Source: Parvularculaceae bacterium (lineage in GTDB: Bacteria; Pseudomonadota; Alphaproteobacteria; Caulobacterales; Parvularculaceae). Taken from it: a stretch of 10,027 nt of DNA. Under the pieces are notes generated by a model, which did no database searches, was not told where the DNA came from, and saw only the letters and a program-made list of their open reading frames with translations. This document shows positions 1 through 7,557 of this stretch, in pieces. A program made the position numbers and the translations under genes. The stretch spans positions 1 to 10,027 of the forward strand of contig JALWRV010000451.1 of NCBI GenBank assembly GCA_027080545.1, written 5' to 3'. How positions within the stretch are numbered: position 1 is the first letter of the stretch; every line of letters begins with the position of its first letter.

Positions 1-964
1 GGAGTTTGAGCAACGTCTTAACGGGGCGAGCTATGAAGAAATCGCCAAAGCCGGTGGGGGCATCCTATCGACGGTGCGTGATACGCGCGCATTAAGCGAA
101 GACGCGCTGCTGCAACAGAGCTTGGTTCGGGTGGATGGGTTAATCCAAGAAGGGGTCACCACGCTGGAAATAAAATCAGGCTATGGTCTTGAGTGTGAAA
201 CAGAATTAAAAATGCTGCGGGTCGCCGAGAAAATTTCTCACAAGCGACCGCTGAATATACAAAAAACCTATCTCGCGGCCCATGCCCTGCCACCGGACTA
301 TCAGGGCCGTTCTGAAGACTATATCACCGAAATGGTGGTGCCTTGTTTACATAAAGCCCATGAACAAGGTTTGGTCGATGCGGTAGATGGGTTTTGCGAA
401 ACCATCGGCTTCACGCCGGCTCAGATCGAAACTGTATTCAGGGCAGCGCAGGACCTTGGTCTGCCCGTCAAATTGCATAGTGAGCAATTAAGCGCCATGG
501 GCGGGGCTGCGCTGGCAGCACGGTTCAAGGCAATGTCAGTGGAGCATTTGGAATATTTAACGCAAGCCGACATTGAAAAATTGGCACAGGCGAAAAGCGT
601 GGCGGTCTTATTACCGGGGGCTTTTTATGCCTTGGGTGAAACACAAGCGCCGCCGATTGAGGGGTTGCGGAAAGCGCAGATACCGATGGCGCTTGCGACC
701 GATTGTAACCCCGGCTCATCACCGATGAATTCGCTCCTTTTGGCCATGAATATGGGCTGCGTTTTGTTTGGTTTAACCCCGGAAGAGGCCTTGGCGGGAG
801 TAACGCGTCATGCGGCGCGCGCTTTGGGTTTGTCGGATAGGGGGCAGATAAAGGTTGGATTGCGGGCGGATCTGGCGCTTTGGAATGTCGATCACCCTGC
901 GGAACTTGCCTATCGCTTCGGTTTTAATCCACTCCATAGGAGAATTTTCGGAGGTGCGCCTTGA
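1..964 (+). CDS. hutI: Imidazolonepropionase, 5' end missing (partial)
   Basis: This is the metal-dependent amidohydrolase that opens the ring of 4-imidazolone-5-propionate to give N-formimidoyl-L-glutamate, the third step of histidine degradation, in the cytoplasm. The reading frame is open from base 2 and runs in from outside the window, so the GTG at 74 is an internal Val codon and not the start. About 320 residues are visible of a family length near 400; the N-terminal part with the first metal-binding His-x-His is off the edge. Visible family landmarks are LEIKSGYGL (about 167 to 193), the KLHSEQ histidine at 476 to 478, the SVEHLE histidine at 545 to 547 and the ATDCNPGSSP aspartate at 701 to 703. 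The stop TGA (962 to 964) overlaps the TTG start of hutH. I see no frameshift. The identification is firm; only completeness is limited by the window. Confidence 0.96.
   Translation, partial: EFEQRLNGASYEEIAKAGGGILSTVRDTRALSEDALLQQSLVRVDGLIQEGVTTLEIKSGYGLECETELKMLRVAEKISHKRPLNIQKTYLAAHALPPDYQGRSEDYITEMVVPCLHKAHEQGLVDAVDGFCETIGFTPAQIETVFRAAQDLGLPVKLHSEQLSAMGGAALAARFKAMSVEHLEYLTQADIEKLAQAKSVAVLLPGAFYALGETQAPPIEGLRKAQIPMALATDCNPGSSPMNSLLLAMNMGCVLFGLTPEEALAGVTRHAARALGLSDRGQIKVGLRADLALWNVDHPAELAYRFGFNPLHRRIFGGAP
950..955 (+). promoter_or_regulatory. Ribosome binding site that fixes the TTG start of hutH
   Basis: GGAGGT lies inside the last codons of hutI, five bases before TTG 961. It is a near-perfect anti-16S match, and there is no ATG in the hutH frame close by. 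The next in-frame ATG is about 36 codons downstream and would remove conserved N-terminal sequence. This supports the TTG start and coupling of hutH to hutI translation. Confidence 0.75.
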
Positions 965-2487
965 TCCATATTTTAACCCCGGGGGCGGTCGAGCTTGATC
1001 AATTGGAAAAGCTCTATGGGGACGAAGCCCCAGTAAGTCTTGATGCATCCGCCCGAGCCAGCGTCGAGATGTCCGCGCAAATGGTGCGGGATGCGGCTGC
1101 CGGAGAAGCAGCCATATATGGCATCAATACTGGCTTTGGTAAATTGGCGAGCGTTAAAATTGCCCCAAAAGACACGGCACAATTACAGCATAACCTTATT
1201 CTTTCCCATTGTTGCGGCGTAGGCGAGGCCCTTGATCCAGCAACCACAAGATTGATGATGGTGCTAAAGCTGCTTTCTTTAGGGCGGGGGGCTTCCGGCG
1301 TTTCTTGGGGCTTGTTGGAAATGATGGAGGCGATGATCGCCAAAGGGGTCTTACCCATCGTGCCGGTGCAAGGCTCGGTCGGCGCTTCGGGTGATCTCGC
1401 CCCCTTGGCACATATGGCGGCCGCAATCATGGGTGCGGGACAAGCCCTTTATCAAGGCGAGCGCATGGCAGCCAACGAGGCTCTCCAAAAGGCGGGCCTT
1501 ACGCCCTTATCTCTGGGGGCTAAGGAAGGATTGGCGCTGATCAATGGCACACAATTTTCCACAGCCTGTGCGCTTACCGCCTATTGGCAAGCGCGCCGCA
1601 ATGGTCTGACGGCGATTGTCGGAGCGGCGCTTACCACCGATGCAATTATGGGCTCGACCGCCCCGTTGCATCCACGCATCCATGAACTGCGCGGGGCTAA
1701 AGGGCAAATTGAAGTAGCAACCCTTAGCCGCGCTCTGCTTGAGGGCTCACCCATACGCGACAGCCATCGTGAAAATGATGAGCGTGTGCAAGACCCCTAT
1801 TGTATTCGCTGCAATCCACAAGTGTTGGGGGCGTGTTTCGATCTGCTTTCAATGGCCGGGCAAGTGTTGCAACGAGAGGCCAATGCGGTAACAGACAACC
1901 CCTTAGTGCTGGTGGAAGATGGGCGCATCATATCAGGTGGGAATTTTCATGCAGAACCGGTGGGCTTTGCTGCCGACCAAATCGCCATGGCGATTAGCGA
2001 AATAGGGGCCATCGCTCAAAGACGCGTGGCGATGATGGTTGATCCGGCCTTGAGTTTTGGGTTGCCCCCCTTCTTGACCCCCAAACCGGGGTTGAATTCC
2101 GGCATGATGATTGCCGAGGTGACCAGTGCTGCTTTGATGAGCGAGAATAAGCATCTGGCAAACCCATGCACCACGGACAGTACCCCCACCTCCGCCAATC
2201 AGGAAGACCACGTCTCCATGGCAGCTCATGCAGCATGGCGCTTAAGGCGTATGAATAAAAATCTCTCAACCATTTTGGCAATTGAAATATTATGTGCCGC
2301 TCAGGGGGTAGAGTTACGCGCCCCGTTGAAAACCAGCCCGCGCTTACAACAGGTCATCGACCTATTACGCACGCACATAGCACCGTTGGTAGAAGATCGT
2401 TTTCTCGCCACAGATATCGAACAAGCCAGTCGCATGGTCATGGAAGGGCGTTTTGCGACGCAAGTAGGAGACATGAGCCATGGCTGA
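961..2487 (+). CDS. hutH: Histidine ammonia-lyase (histidase)
   Basis: Histidase removes ammonia from L-histidine to give urocanate, the first step of histidine degradation; it works as a cytoplasmic homotetramer. The 508 residues match the usual length (about 510). The self-formed MIO cofactor triad Ala-Ser-Gly is at residues 142 to 144 in GSVGASGDLAPLAH, so the serine is Ser143 as in the Pseudomonas enzyme. The catalytic Tyr53 sits in YGINTGFG. Other family blocks are NGTQFSTA, the VTDNPL motif, GGNFHAEP and the C-terminal TSANQEDHVSM, all in order. The start is TTG at 961, chosen because GGAGGT is five bases upstream and the protein begins with the family's I-x-x-L-TPG opening. TTG overlaps the hutI stop as TTGA. 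The 3' end overlaps hutG by eight bases. Aromatic amino acid lyases are related, but the YGINTGFG block and the operon context make histidase the clear choice. Confidence 0.98.
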   Translation: MIHILTPGAVELDQLEKLYGDEAPVSLDASARASVEMSAQMVRDAAAGEAAIYGINTGFGKLASVKIAPKDTAQLQHNLILSHCCGVGEALDPATTRLMMVLKLLSLGRGASGVSWGLLEMMEAMIAKGVLPIVPVQGSVGASGDLAPLAHMAAAIMGAGQALYQGERMAANEALQKAGLTPLSLGAKEGLALINGTQFSTACALTAYWQARRNGLTAIVGAALTTDAIMGSTAPLHPRIHELRGAKGQIEVATLSRALLEGSPIRDSHRENDERVQDPYCIRCNPQVLGACFDLLSMAGQVLQREANAVTDNPLVLVEDGRIISGGNFHAEPVGFAADQIAMAISEIGAIAQRRVAMMVDPALSFGLPPFLTPKPGLNSGMMIAEVTSAALMSENKHLANPCTTDSTPTSANQEDHVSMAAHAAWRLRRMNKNLSTILAIEILCAAQGVELRAPLKTSPRLQQVIDLLRTHIAPLVEDRFLATDIEQASRMVMEGRFATQVGDMSHG

Positions 2488-3283
2488 ATCGGTGCGCGTT
2501 GAACAGGGCGAGGGGCCGATCATTCTCGCCATGCCTCATTCAGGCACCCATGTGCCGGATGATATTTTTCGACGCCTCAATCAGCGTGGCCAAAAATTAG
2601 CGGATACGGATTGGCATGTGGACCTCTTATATGAAGGTCTGGGCAATGATTATACGCGGGTGCAGGCGTGCTTCCACCGTTATGTTATTGATCCCAATCG
2701 CGCCGCTGACGATGAAGCGCTTTACCCCGGCCAAAATAGTACGGGCCTTGTGCCACTTGTGGATTTTAACGGTGACACGATCTGGCATGAACCACCAGAT
2801 GATATAGACAAGGTTTTTCGCCTCCATCATTTTCATCAACCCTATCACCGGGCGCTTAAAGCACAGATTGAGCGGGTAAGACGACGCCACGGTATTGTCT
2901 TGCTGTTTGATTGTCATTCCATTCGCTCACAACTGCCCTTTTTATTTGAGGGGCGCTTGCCGGATTTAAATATCGGCACCCATAATGGCCGTTCTTGTGA
3001 CCCGCGTTTGCAAAAAGCAGCAGAAACAATCTGCGCGCAGTCAGGTTTTAGCCATGTGGTCAATGGTCGTTTTAAAGGGGGCTGGACCACGCGCCATTAC
3101 GGTCAACCGGAAAAGGCTGTTCACGCTATACAATTGGAAATCGCACAACGAACCTATTTGAAACAGGAACAAGAACCATGGGACTTTAACCATGAGGGAG
3201 CCAAGAATTTACGCACACGGCTTCAATCTTTATTGCACCGCTTAAATGAGACCTTATGGGAAGTGAAGGAACATAATGAATAA
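2480..3283 (+). CDS. hutG: N-formylglutamate deformylase (amidohydrolase)
   Basis: This enzyme hydrolyses N-formyl-L-glutamate to glutamate and formate, the last step of the five-step histidine route. The protein belongs to the N-formylglutamate amidohydrolase family (PF05013), not to the arginase-like formimidoylglutamase that shares the HutG name. Its 267 residues fit the family. The N-terminal PHSG motif has His20 and the central DCHS motif has Asp144 and His146, both typical metal or active-site positions of the family. YVIDPNRAADD and the FKGGWTTRHYG block near the C-terminus are also characteristic. The ATG at 2480 is preceded by AGGAG at 2466 to 2470, nine bases away, and lies within the last codons of hutH, an eight-base overlap. 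The stop overlaps the start of hutU. The presence of this family implies a HutF formimidoylglutamate deiminase elsewhere, probably just left of the window. Confidence 0.94.
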   Translation: MAESVRVEQGEGPIILAMPHSGTHVPDDIFRRLNQRGQKLADTDWHVDLLYEGLGNDYTRVQACFHRYVIDPNRAADDEALYPGQNSTGLVPLVDFNGDTIWHEPPDDIDKVFRLHHFHQPYHRALKAQIERVRRRHGIVLLFDCHSIRSQLPFLFEGRLPDLNIGTHNGRSCDPRLQKAAETICAQSGFSHVVNGRFKGGWTTRHYGQPEKAVHAIQLEIAQRTYLKQEQEPWDFNHEGAKNLRTRLQSLLHRLNETLWEVKEHNE

Positions 3284-4940
3284 TCCACGCCATAATAAAC
3301 GGGATATTTTCCCGCCAACCGGTACTGAAATCACCGCCAAAAGTTGGGCCACAGAAGCTCCCATGCGCATGATTATGAATAATCTGCACCCGGATGTAGC
3401 GGAAAACCCTCATGAATTGGTGGTATATGGGGGTATTGGTCGGGCCGCGCGCACATGGCAGGACTTTGATAAAATTGTCGAAAGCCTGCGTATGCTGGAA
3501 GATGATGAAACCCTGTTGGTGCAATCGGGCAAGCCCGTCGGTGTTTTTCGCACCCACCGCCACGCGCCCCGCGTGTTGATAGCCAATTCAAATCTCGTGC
3601 CCCATTGGGCCACATGGGAACATTTCAATGCGTTGGATCGCAAGGGCCTTGCCATGTATGGGCAAATGACGGCGGGGTCATGGATCTATATCGGCACCCA
3701 AGGCATTGTTCAGGGCACCTACGAAACCTTTATGGAAGCGGGTCGCCAACATTATGAGGGTAATCTCAAAGGCCGCTGGATATTAACAGCCGGGCTTGGG
3801 GGCATGGGGGGAGCGCAACCTCTGGCGGCGGTGATGGCAGGGGCTTGCTGTCTGGCGGTAGAATGTGATGAAACACGGGCGGATTTTCGATTGCGCACCC
3901 GTTATGTGGATGCGAAAACCCATTCGCTTGATGAGGCACTGGCGATGATTGATCGCTGGACCAAAGCCGGAGAGGCAAAGTCCGTGGCGCTTATCGCTAA
4001 TGCAGCGGATATTTTTCCTGAACTGGTCAAGCGCAAGGTGCGCCCCGATATGGTTACGGATCAAACCAGCGCTCACGATCCGGTACATGGCTATTTACCC
4101 CAAGGGTGGAGCATCGGTGAATGGCAGGCAAAACAGGAAAGCGATCCGGCAGCGGTGGAAAAGGCTGCCCGCGCCTCCATGAAAATTCACGTGGCGGCGA
4201 TGGTGGCATTTTGGAACCGTGGCATACCCACTCTCGACTATGGGAATAATATTCGTCAAGTCGCGAAAGAAGAGGGGCTTGAAAATGCTTTCGCCTTTCC
4301 GGGCTTTGTTCCGGCCTATATTCGGCCACTCTTTTGTCGCGGCATTGGCCCGTTTCGTTGGTGTGCTCTTTCCGGAGATCCGGAGGATATTTACAAAACC
4401 GATGCCAAGGTTAAAGAGCTGATCGACGATCCTCATTTGCATAATTGGTTGGACATGGCCCGAGAACGCATTGCCTTTCAGGGATTGCCAGCGCGTATTT
4501 GCTGGGTCGGGTTGGGTCAACGGCATAAATTGGGTTTGGCTTTTAATGAAATGGTGCGCAATGGCGAACTATCCGCCCCGGTGGTGATCGGGCGCGACCA
4601 TCTGGACAGCGGATCGGTGGCATCACCCAATCGCGAGACCGAATCCATGAAGGACGGCTCTGATGCGGTGTCGGATTGGCCCTTGTTGAACGCGCTGTTG
4701 AATACGGCGAGCGGTGCAACTTGGGTGTCGCTTCATCATGGCGGCGGGGTTGGTATGGGTTTTTCACAACATGCAGGCATGGTCATTTGCTGCGATGGCA
4801 GCACTGAGACCGATGAACGCTTGGCGCGGGTACTATGGAATGACCCAGCCAGCGGGGTGATGCGCCATGCGGATGCGGGTTATGAAATTGCCCTCGATTG
4901 CGCCCGTGAAAATGGTTTGAACTTACCGGCTATTTTATAG
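3276..4940 (+). CDS. hutU: Urocanate hydratase (urocanase)
   Basis: Urocanase adds water to urocanate to give 4-imidazolone-5-propionate, the second step of the pathway, using tightly bound NAD+ as an electrophile in a cytoplasmic homodimer. The 554 residues match the family length of about 555. The NAD-binding glycine motif GLGGMGGAQP is at residues 173 to 182. The catalytic cysteine is Cys409 in LPARICWVGLGQR, equivalent to Cys410 of the Pseudomonas putida enzyme. FCRGIGPFRW, the SGSVASPNRET stretch and WVSLHHGGGVGMG near the C-terminus are all intact. The ATG at 3276 has AAGGA at 3266 to 3270, five bases upstream, and overlaps the hutG stop by eight bases, so translation is probably coupled. 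It is the last gene of the operon; its TAG is one base from the stop codon of the convergent metH2. No anomalies were seen. Confidence 0.98.
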   Translation: MNNPRHNKRDIFPPTGTEITAKSWATEAPMRMIMNNLHPDVAENPHELVVYGGIGRAARTWQDFDKIVESLRMLEDDETLLVQSGKPVGVFRTHRHAPRVLIANSNLVPHWATWEHFNALDRKGLAMYGQMTAGSWIYIGTQGIVQGTYETFMEAGRQHYEGNLKGRWILTAGLGGMGGAQPLAAVMAGACCLAVECDETRADFRLRTRYVDAKTHSLDEALAMIDRWTKAGEAKSVALIANAADIFPELVKRKVRPDMVTDQTSAHDPVHGYLPQGWSIGEWQAKQESDPAAVEKAARASMKIHVAAMVAFWNRGIPTLDYGNNIRQVAKEEGLENAFAFPGFVPAYIRPLFCRGIGPFRWCALSGDPEDIYKTDAKVKELIDDPHLHNWLDMARERIAFQGLPARICWVGLGQRHKLGLAFNEMVRNGELSAPVVIGRDHLDSGSVASPNRETESMKDGSDAVSDWPLLNALLNTASGATWVSLHHGGGVGMGFSQHAGMVICCDGSTETDERLARVLWNDPASGVMRHADAGYEIALDCARENGLNLPAIL

Positions 4941-4941
4941 C

Positions 4942-7557
4942 TCAATCTTGCGGGTCATAGTTGAGTATGGGCCCAAGCCAGCGCTCAGCCTCCCGCATCT
5001 CCCACCCCTTACGGGCCGCATAATCAGCCACCTGATCTTTTTCGATACGACCAACAGAAAAATAGGTGCTGTCTTTATGGGCGAAATAAAGACCGGAGAC
5101 GCTGGATGCGGGCTGCATGGCAAAACTGGATGTTAGGTGAACATCAATATTTTTCTCAGCCTCTAAGAGACGAAACAGGGTTTGTTTTTCCGTATGATCA
5201 GGTTGACACGGATAGCCTGGCGCTGGGCGTATGCCCTGATAGTTTTCTGCAATAAGATCGCTTAGCGCGAGCGCTTCGTCTTTTGCATAGCCCCAATAGT
5301 AGGTGCGCACTTGTTGATGAACATATTCAGCCATGGCTTCAGCAAATCGGTCCGCTAATGCCTTGACCATAATAGCGCTATAATCATCTCCCTTGTGCGC
5401 AAACCTATCCGCGCGATCCTCTACCCCATCGCCGCTGGTCACCACAAAACCGCCGAGATGGTCATCCTGTTCGGCAATAAAATCGGCAAGGGCAAAATTG
5501 GGCAAGCCGTTTTGTTTCTTTATTTGTTGGCGCAAGGTGTGAAAAACAGCACCATTTTCAAGATGAATGTCATCGCCAACCCGATTGGCAGGCCAAAAGC
5601 CAATCACGGCTTTGGGGGCGAACCAATTCTGCCCAATAATTTGTTGCAGCATGGTTTGGGTATCGGTCCATAATTCACGCGCCGCCTTGCCCACCTTGTC
5701 GTCTTCTAAAATATTGGGGTAACGGCCAATTAAATTCCAACTGGCAAAATAGGGGGTCCAGTCGATGATTTGCGCAAGGGCGGCCAAATCAATGGGGGGT
5801 AATATTTTATGACCGGTAAAAGAAGGGGCGGCGATTGGGGCGCTGGTTAATTTATGAGCGGCTGCGCGGGCTTGTTCTAAACTCAGACGCGGGGTCGGTT
5901 TTTTATTGGCACGAACATCGCGCATCCGTTGATATTGGCTGCGGGTGGTTTCAACCAATAGGGGGCGCTCTTCATCAGACAAAAGCGTGCTAACGACGCC
6001 GACAGCACGGCTGGCATCTTTCACATGCACCACCGGACCATTATCCCGCACCGGATCAATCTTTACCGCCGTATGGGCTGGCGATGTGGTGGCCCCGCCA
6101 ATGAGCAAGGGTTGGGTCAGGCCTTGGCGCTGCATTTCCTTGGCCACATAGACCATTTCATCAAGACTGGGCGTTATCAAACCCGATAGGCCGATCATAT
6201 CGGCCTTGGTTTCACGGGCCTTATCGAGAATTGTCTGTGTTGGCACCATCACGCCAAGGTCAACGATCTCGTAGCCATTACACGCAAGAACGACCCCGAC
6301 AATATTTTTGCCAATATCATGGACATCACCTTTAACGGTGGCCATGACAATTTTACCAGCACTTTTATCCTGTTCTTTATTGGCTCGTTTTTCTGCTTCC
6401 AAAAAGGGGTGCAGATGGGCCACTGCGGCCTTCATCACGCGGGCAGATTTGACCACTTGCGGTAGGAACATTTTACCCGCGCCAAAGAGGTCCCCCACCA
6501 CATTCATCCCCGCCATCAGCGGTCCTTCAATCACATCAAGAGGGCGCTTGGCGGACAAGCGGGCCTCTTCAGTGTCTTGTTCAATATAGTCGGTAATGCC
6601 ATGGACCAAGGCATGCTCTAACCGTTTGGCCACGGCTTGCTGGCGCCACGTTAAATCCTGTTTTTGAGCGGTTGATTTAGACCCGCGCCATTTCTCTGCC
6701 AGGCTAATCAAGCGCTCGGTCGCCTCGTCATGGCGATTGAGGATAACATCTTCCACCGCTTCGCGCAGTTCCGGCTCTATTTGATCATAAATATCAAGCT
6801 GACCGGCGTTAACGATCCCCATATCCATGCCCGCCTTAATGGCATGATAAAGAAACACGCTATGCATGGCACGGCGCACTTTCTCATTGCCTCGAAAGGA
6901 AAAGGAGACATTTGAAAGTCCACCGGAAATATGCACCCCCGGGCAGCTAGCGCGAATCTCACGGGTTGCTTCAATAAAATCCACGGCATAATTATTATGT
7001 TCTTCTATGCCTGTGGCGACGGCAAAAATATTAGGATCGAAGATAATATCCTGGGGGTTAAAATCGAGCTTTTTGGTGAGTAATTCATAAGCCCGTTGGC
7101 AAATTTCAACTTTTCGTTCTTTGCTATCGGCTTGCCCCTCTTCATCAAAGGCCATGACCACAATAGCCGCCCCATAATGTTGGCATGTTCGCGCATGGTC
7201 GAGAAATATTTCTTCTCCCTCTTTGAGAGAGATAGAATTTACCACGGGGCGGCCTTGAACACATTTCAACCCCGCTTCAATGACTTCCCATTTGGAACTG
7301 TCAATCATGATCGGCACGCGGGCAATATCGGGTTCGGCGGCGATGAGATTCAAGAAACGCGTGATGGCGGCCACCCCATCAAGCATGCCCTCATCCATAT
7401 TGACATCGATAATTTGCGCGCCATTTTCCACCTGCTGGCGGGCAACAGCGAGCGCGCCTTCATAATCTTCCGCAGCGATGAGTTTGCGAAACTTGGCTGA
7501 GCCGGTAACATTGGTGCGCTCGCCAATATTGACGAAGCTGGCGGTGGCGACACTCAT
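4942..7557 (-). CDS. metH2: Methionine synthase, folate/cobalamin/activation subunit of a split MetH
   Basis: This protein carries the folate, cobalamin-binding and reactivation parts of cobalamin-dependent methionine synthase, which moves a methyl group from 5-methyl-THF through cob(I)alamin to homocysteine. From ATG 7557 it has 871 residues. Domains in order are: pterin-binding barrel, about 1 to 290, with FVNIGERTNVTGS, DVNMDEGMLD and IMIDSSKWEV; helical cap, about 310 to 395; B12-binding Rossmann domain with GDVHDIGKN, where His413 corresponds to the lower axial ligand His759 of E. coli, followed by GLSGLITPSLDEM; and the SAM-binding activation domain, about 585 to 871, with RPAPGYPCQPDH at 777 to 788. 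The homocysteine domain is absent and is encoded by the upstream gene. An alternative TTG start at 7575 would add six residues, but ATG 7557 has a good ribosome binding site and an ATGA overlap with metH1. The gene name is informal. Confidence 0.95.
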   Translation of the reverse strand: MSVATASFVNIGERTNVTGSAKFRKLIAAEDYEGALAVARQQVENGAQIIDVNMDEGMLDGVAAITRFLNLIAAEPDIARVPIMIDSSKWEVIEAGLKCVQGRPVVNSISLKEGEEIFLDHARTCQHYGAAIVVMAFDEEGQADSKERKVEICQRAYELLTKKLDFNPQDIIFDPNIFAVATGIEEHNNYAVDFIEATREIRASCPGVHISGGLSNVSFSFRGNEKVRRAMHSVFLYHAIKAGMDMGIVNAGQLDIYDQIEPELREAVEDVILNRHDEATERLISLAEKWRGSKSTAQKQDLTWRQQAVAKRLEHALVHGITDYIEQDTEEARLSAKRPLDVIEGPLMAGMNVVGDLFGAGKMFLPQVVKSARVMKAAVAHLHPFLEAEKRANKEQDKSAGKIVMATVKGDVHDIGKNIVGVVLACNGYEIVDLGVMVPTQTILDKARETKADMIGLSGLITPSLDEMVYVAKEMQRQGLTQPLLIGGATTSPAHTAVKIDPVRDNGPVVHVKDASRAVGVVSTLLSDEERPLLVETTRSQYQRMRDVRANKKPTPRLSLEQARAAAHKLTSAPIAAPSFTGHKILPPIDLAALAQIIDWTPYFASWNLIGRYPNILEDDKVGKAARELWTDTQTMLQQIIGQNWFAPKAVIGFWPANRVGDDIHLENGAVFHTLRQQIKKQNGLPNFALADFIAEQDDHLGGFVVTSGDGVEDRADRFAHKGDDYSAIMVKALADRFAEAMAEYVHQQVRTYYWGYAKDEALALSDLIAENYQGIRPAPGYPCQPDHTEKQTLFRLLEAEKNIDVHLTSSFAMQPASSVSGLYFAHKDSTYFSVGRIEKDQVADYAARKGWEMREAERWLGPILNYDPQD

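Noticed and set aside
74..964. GTG at 74 as the start of hutI
   Set aside because: The frame is open to the left edge and the upstream residues (EEIAKAGGGILSTV) are conserved imidazolonepropionase sequence.
1014..1430. Open frame of 138 codons on the - strand
   Set aside because: It lies wholly opposite hutH, has no recognisable domain or ribosome binding site and is explained as a shadow of the coding frame.
4095..4526. Open frame of 143 codons on the - strand
   Set aside because: It is antisense to the conserved core of hutU, including the catalytic cysteine region, and shows no protein family features.
4968..4975. TGGGCCCA palindrome near the hutU/metH2 junction as a terminator
   Set aside because: It is a perfect eight-base palindrome with no loop and no T-run, inside metH2 codons for a conserved C-terminal block.
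7096..7500. Open frame of 134 codons on the + strand
   Set aside because: It is antisense to the folate domain of metH2, with composition typical of a shadow frame.
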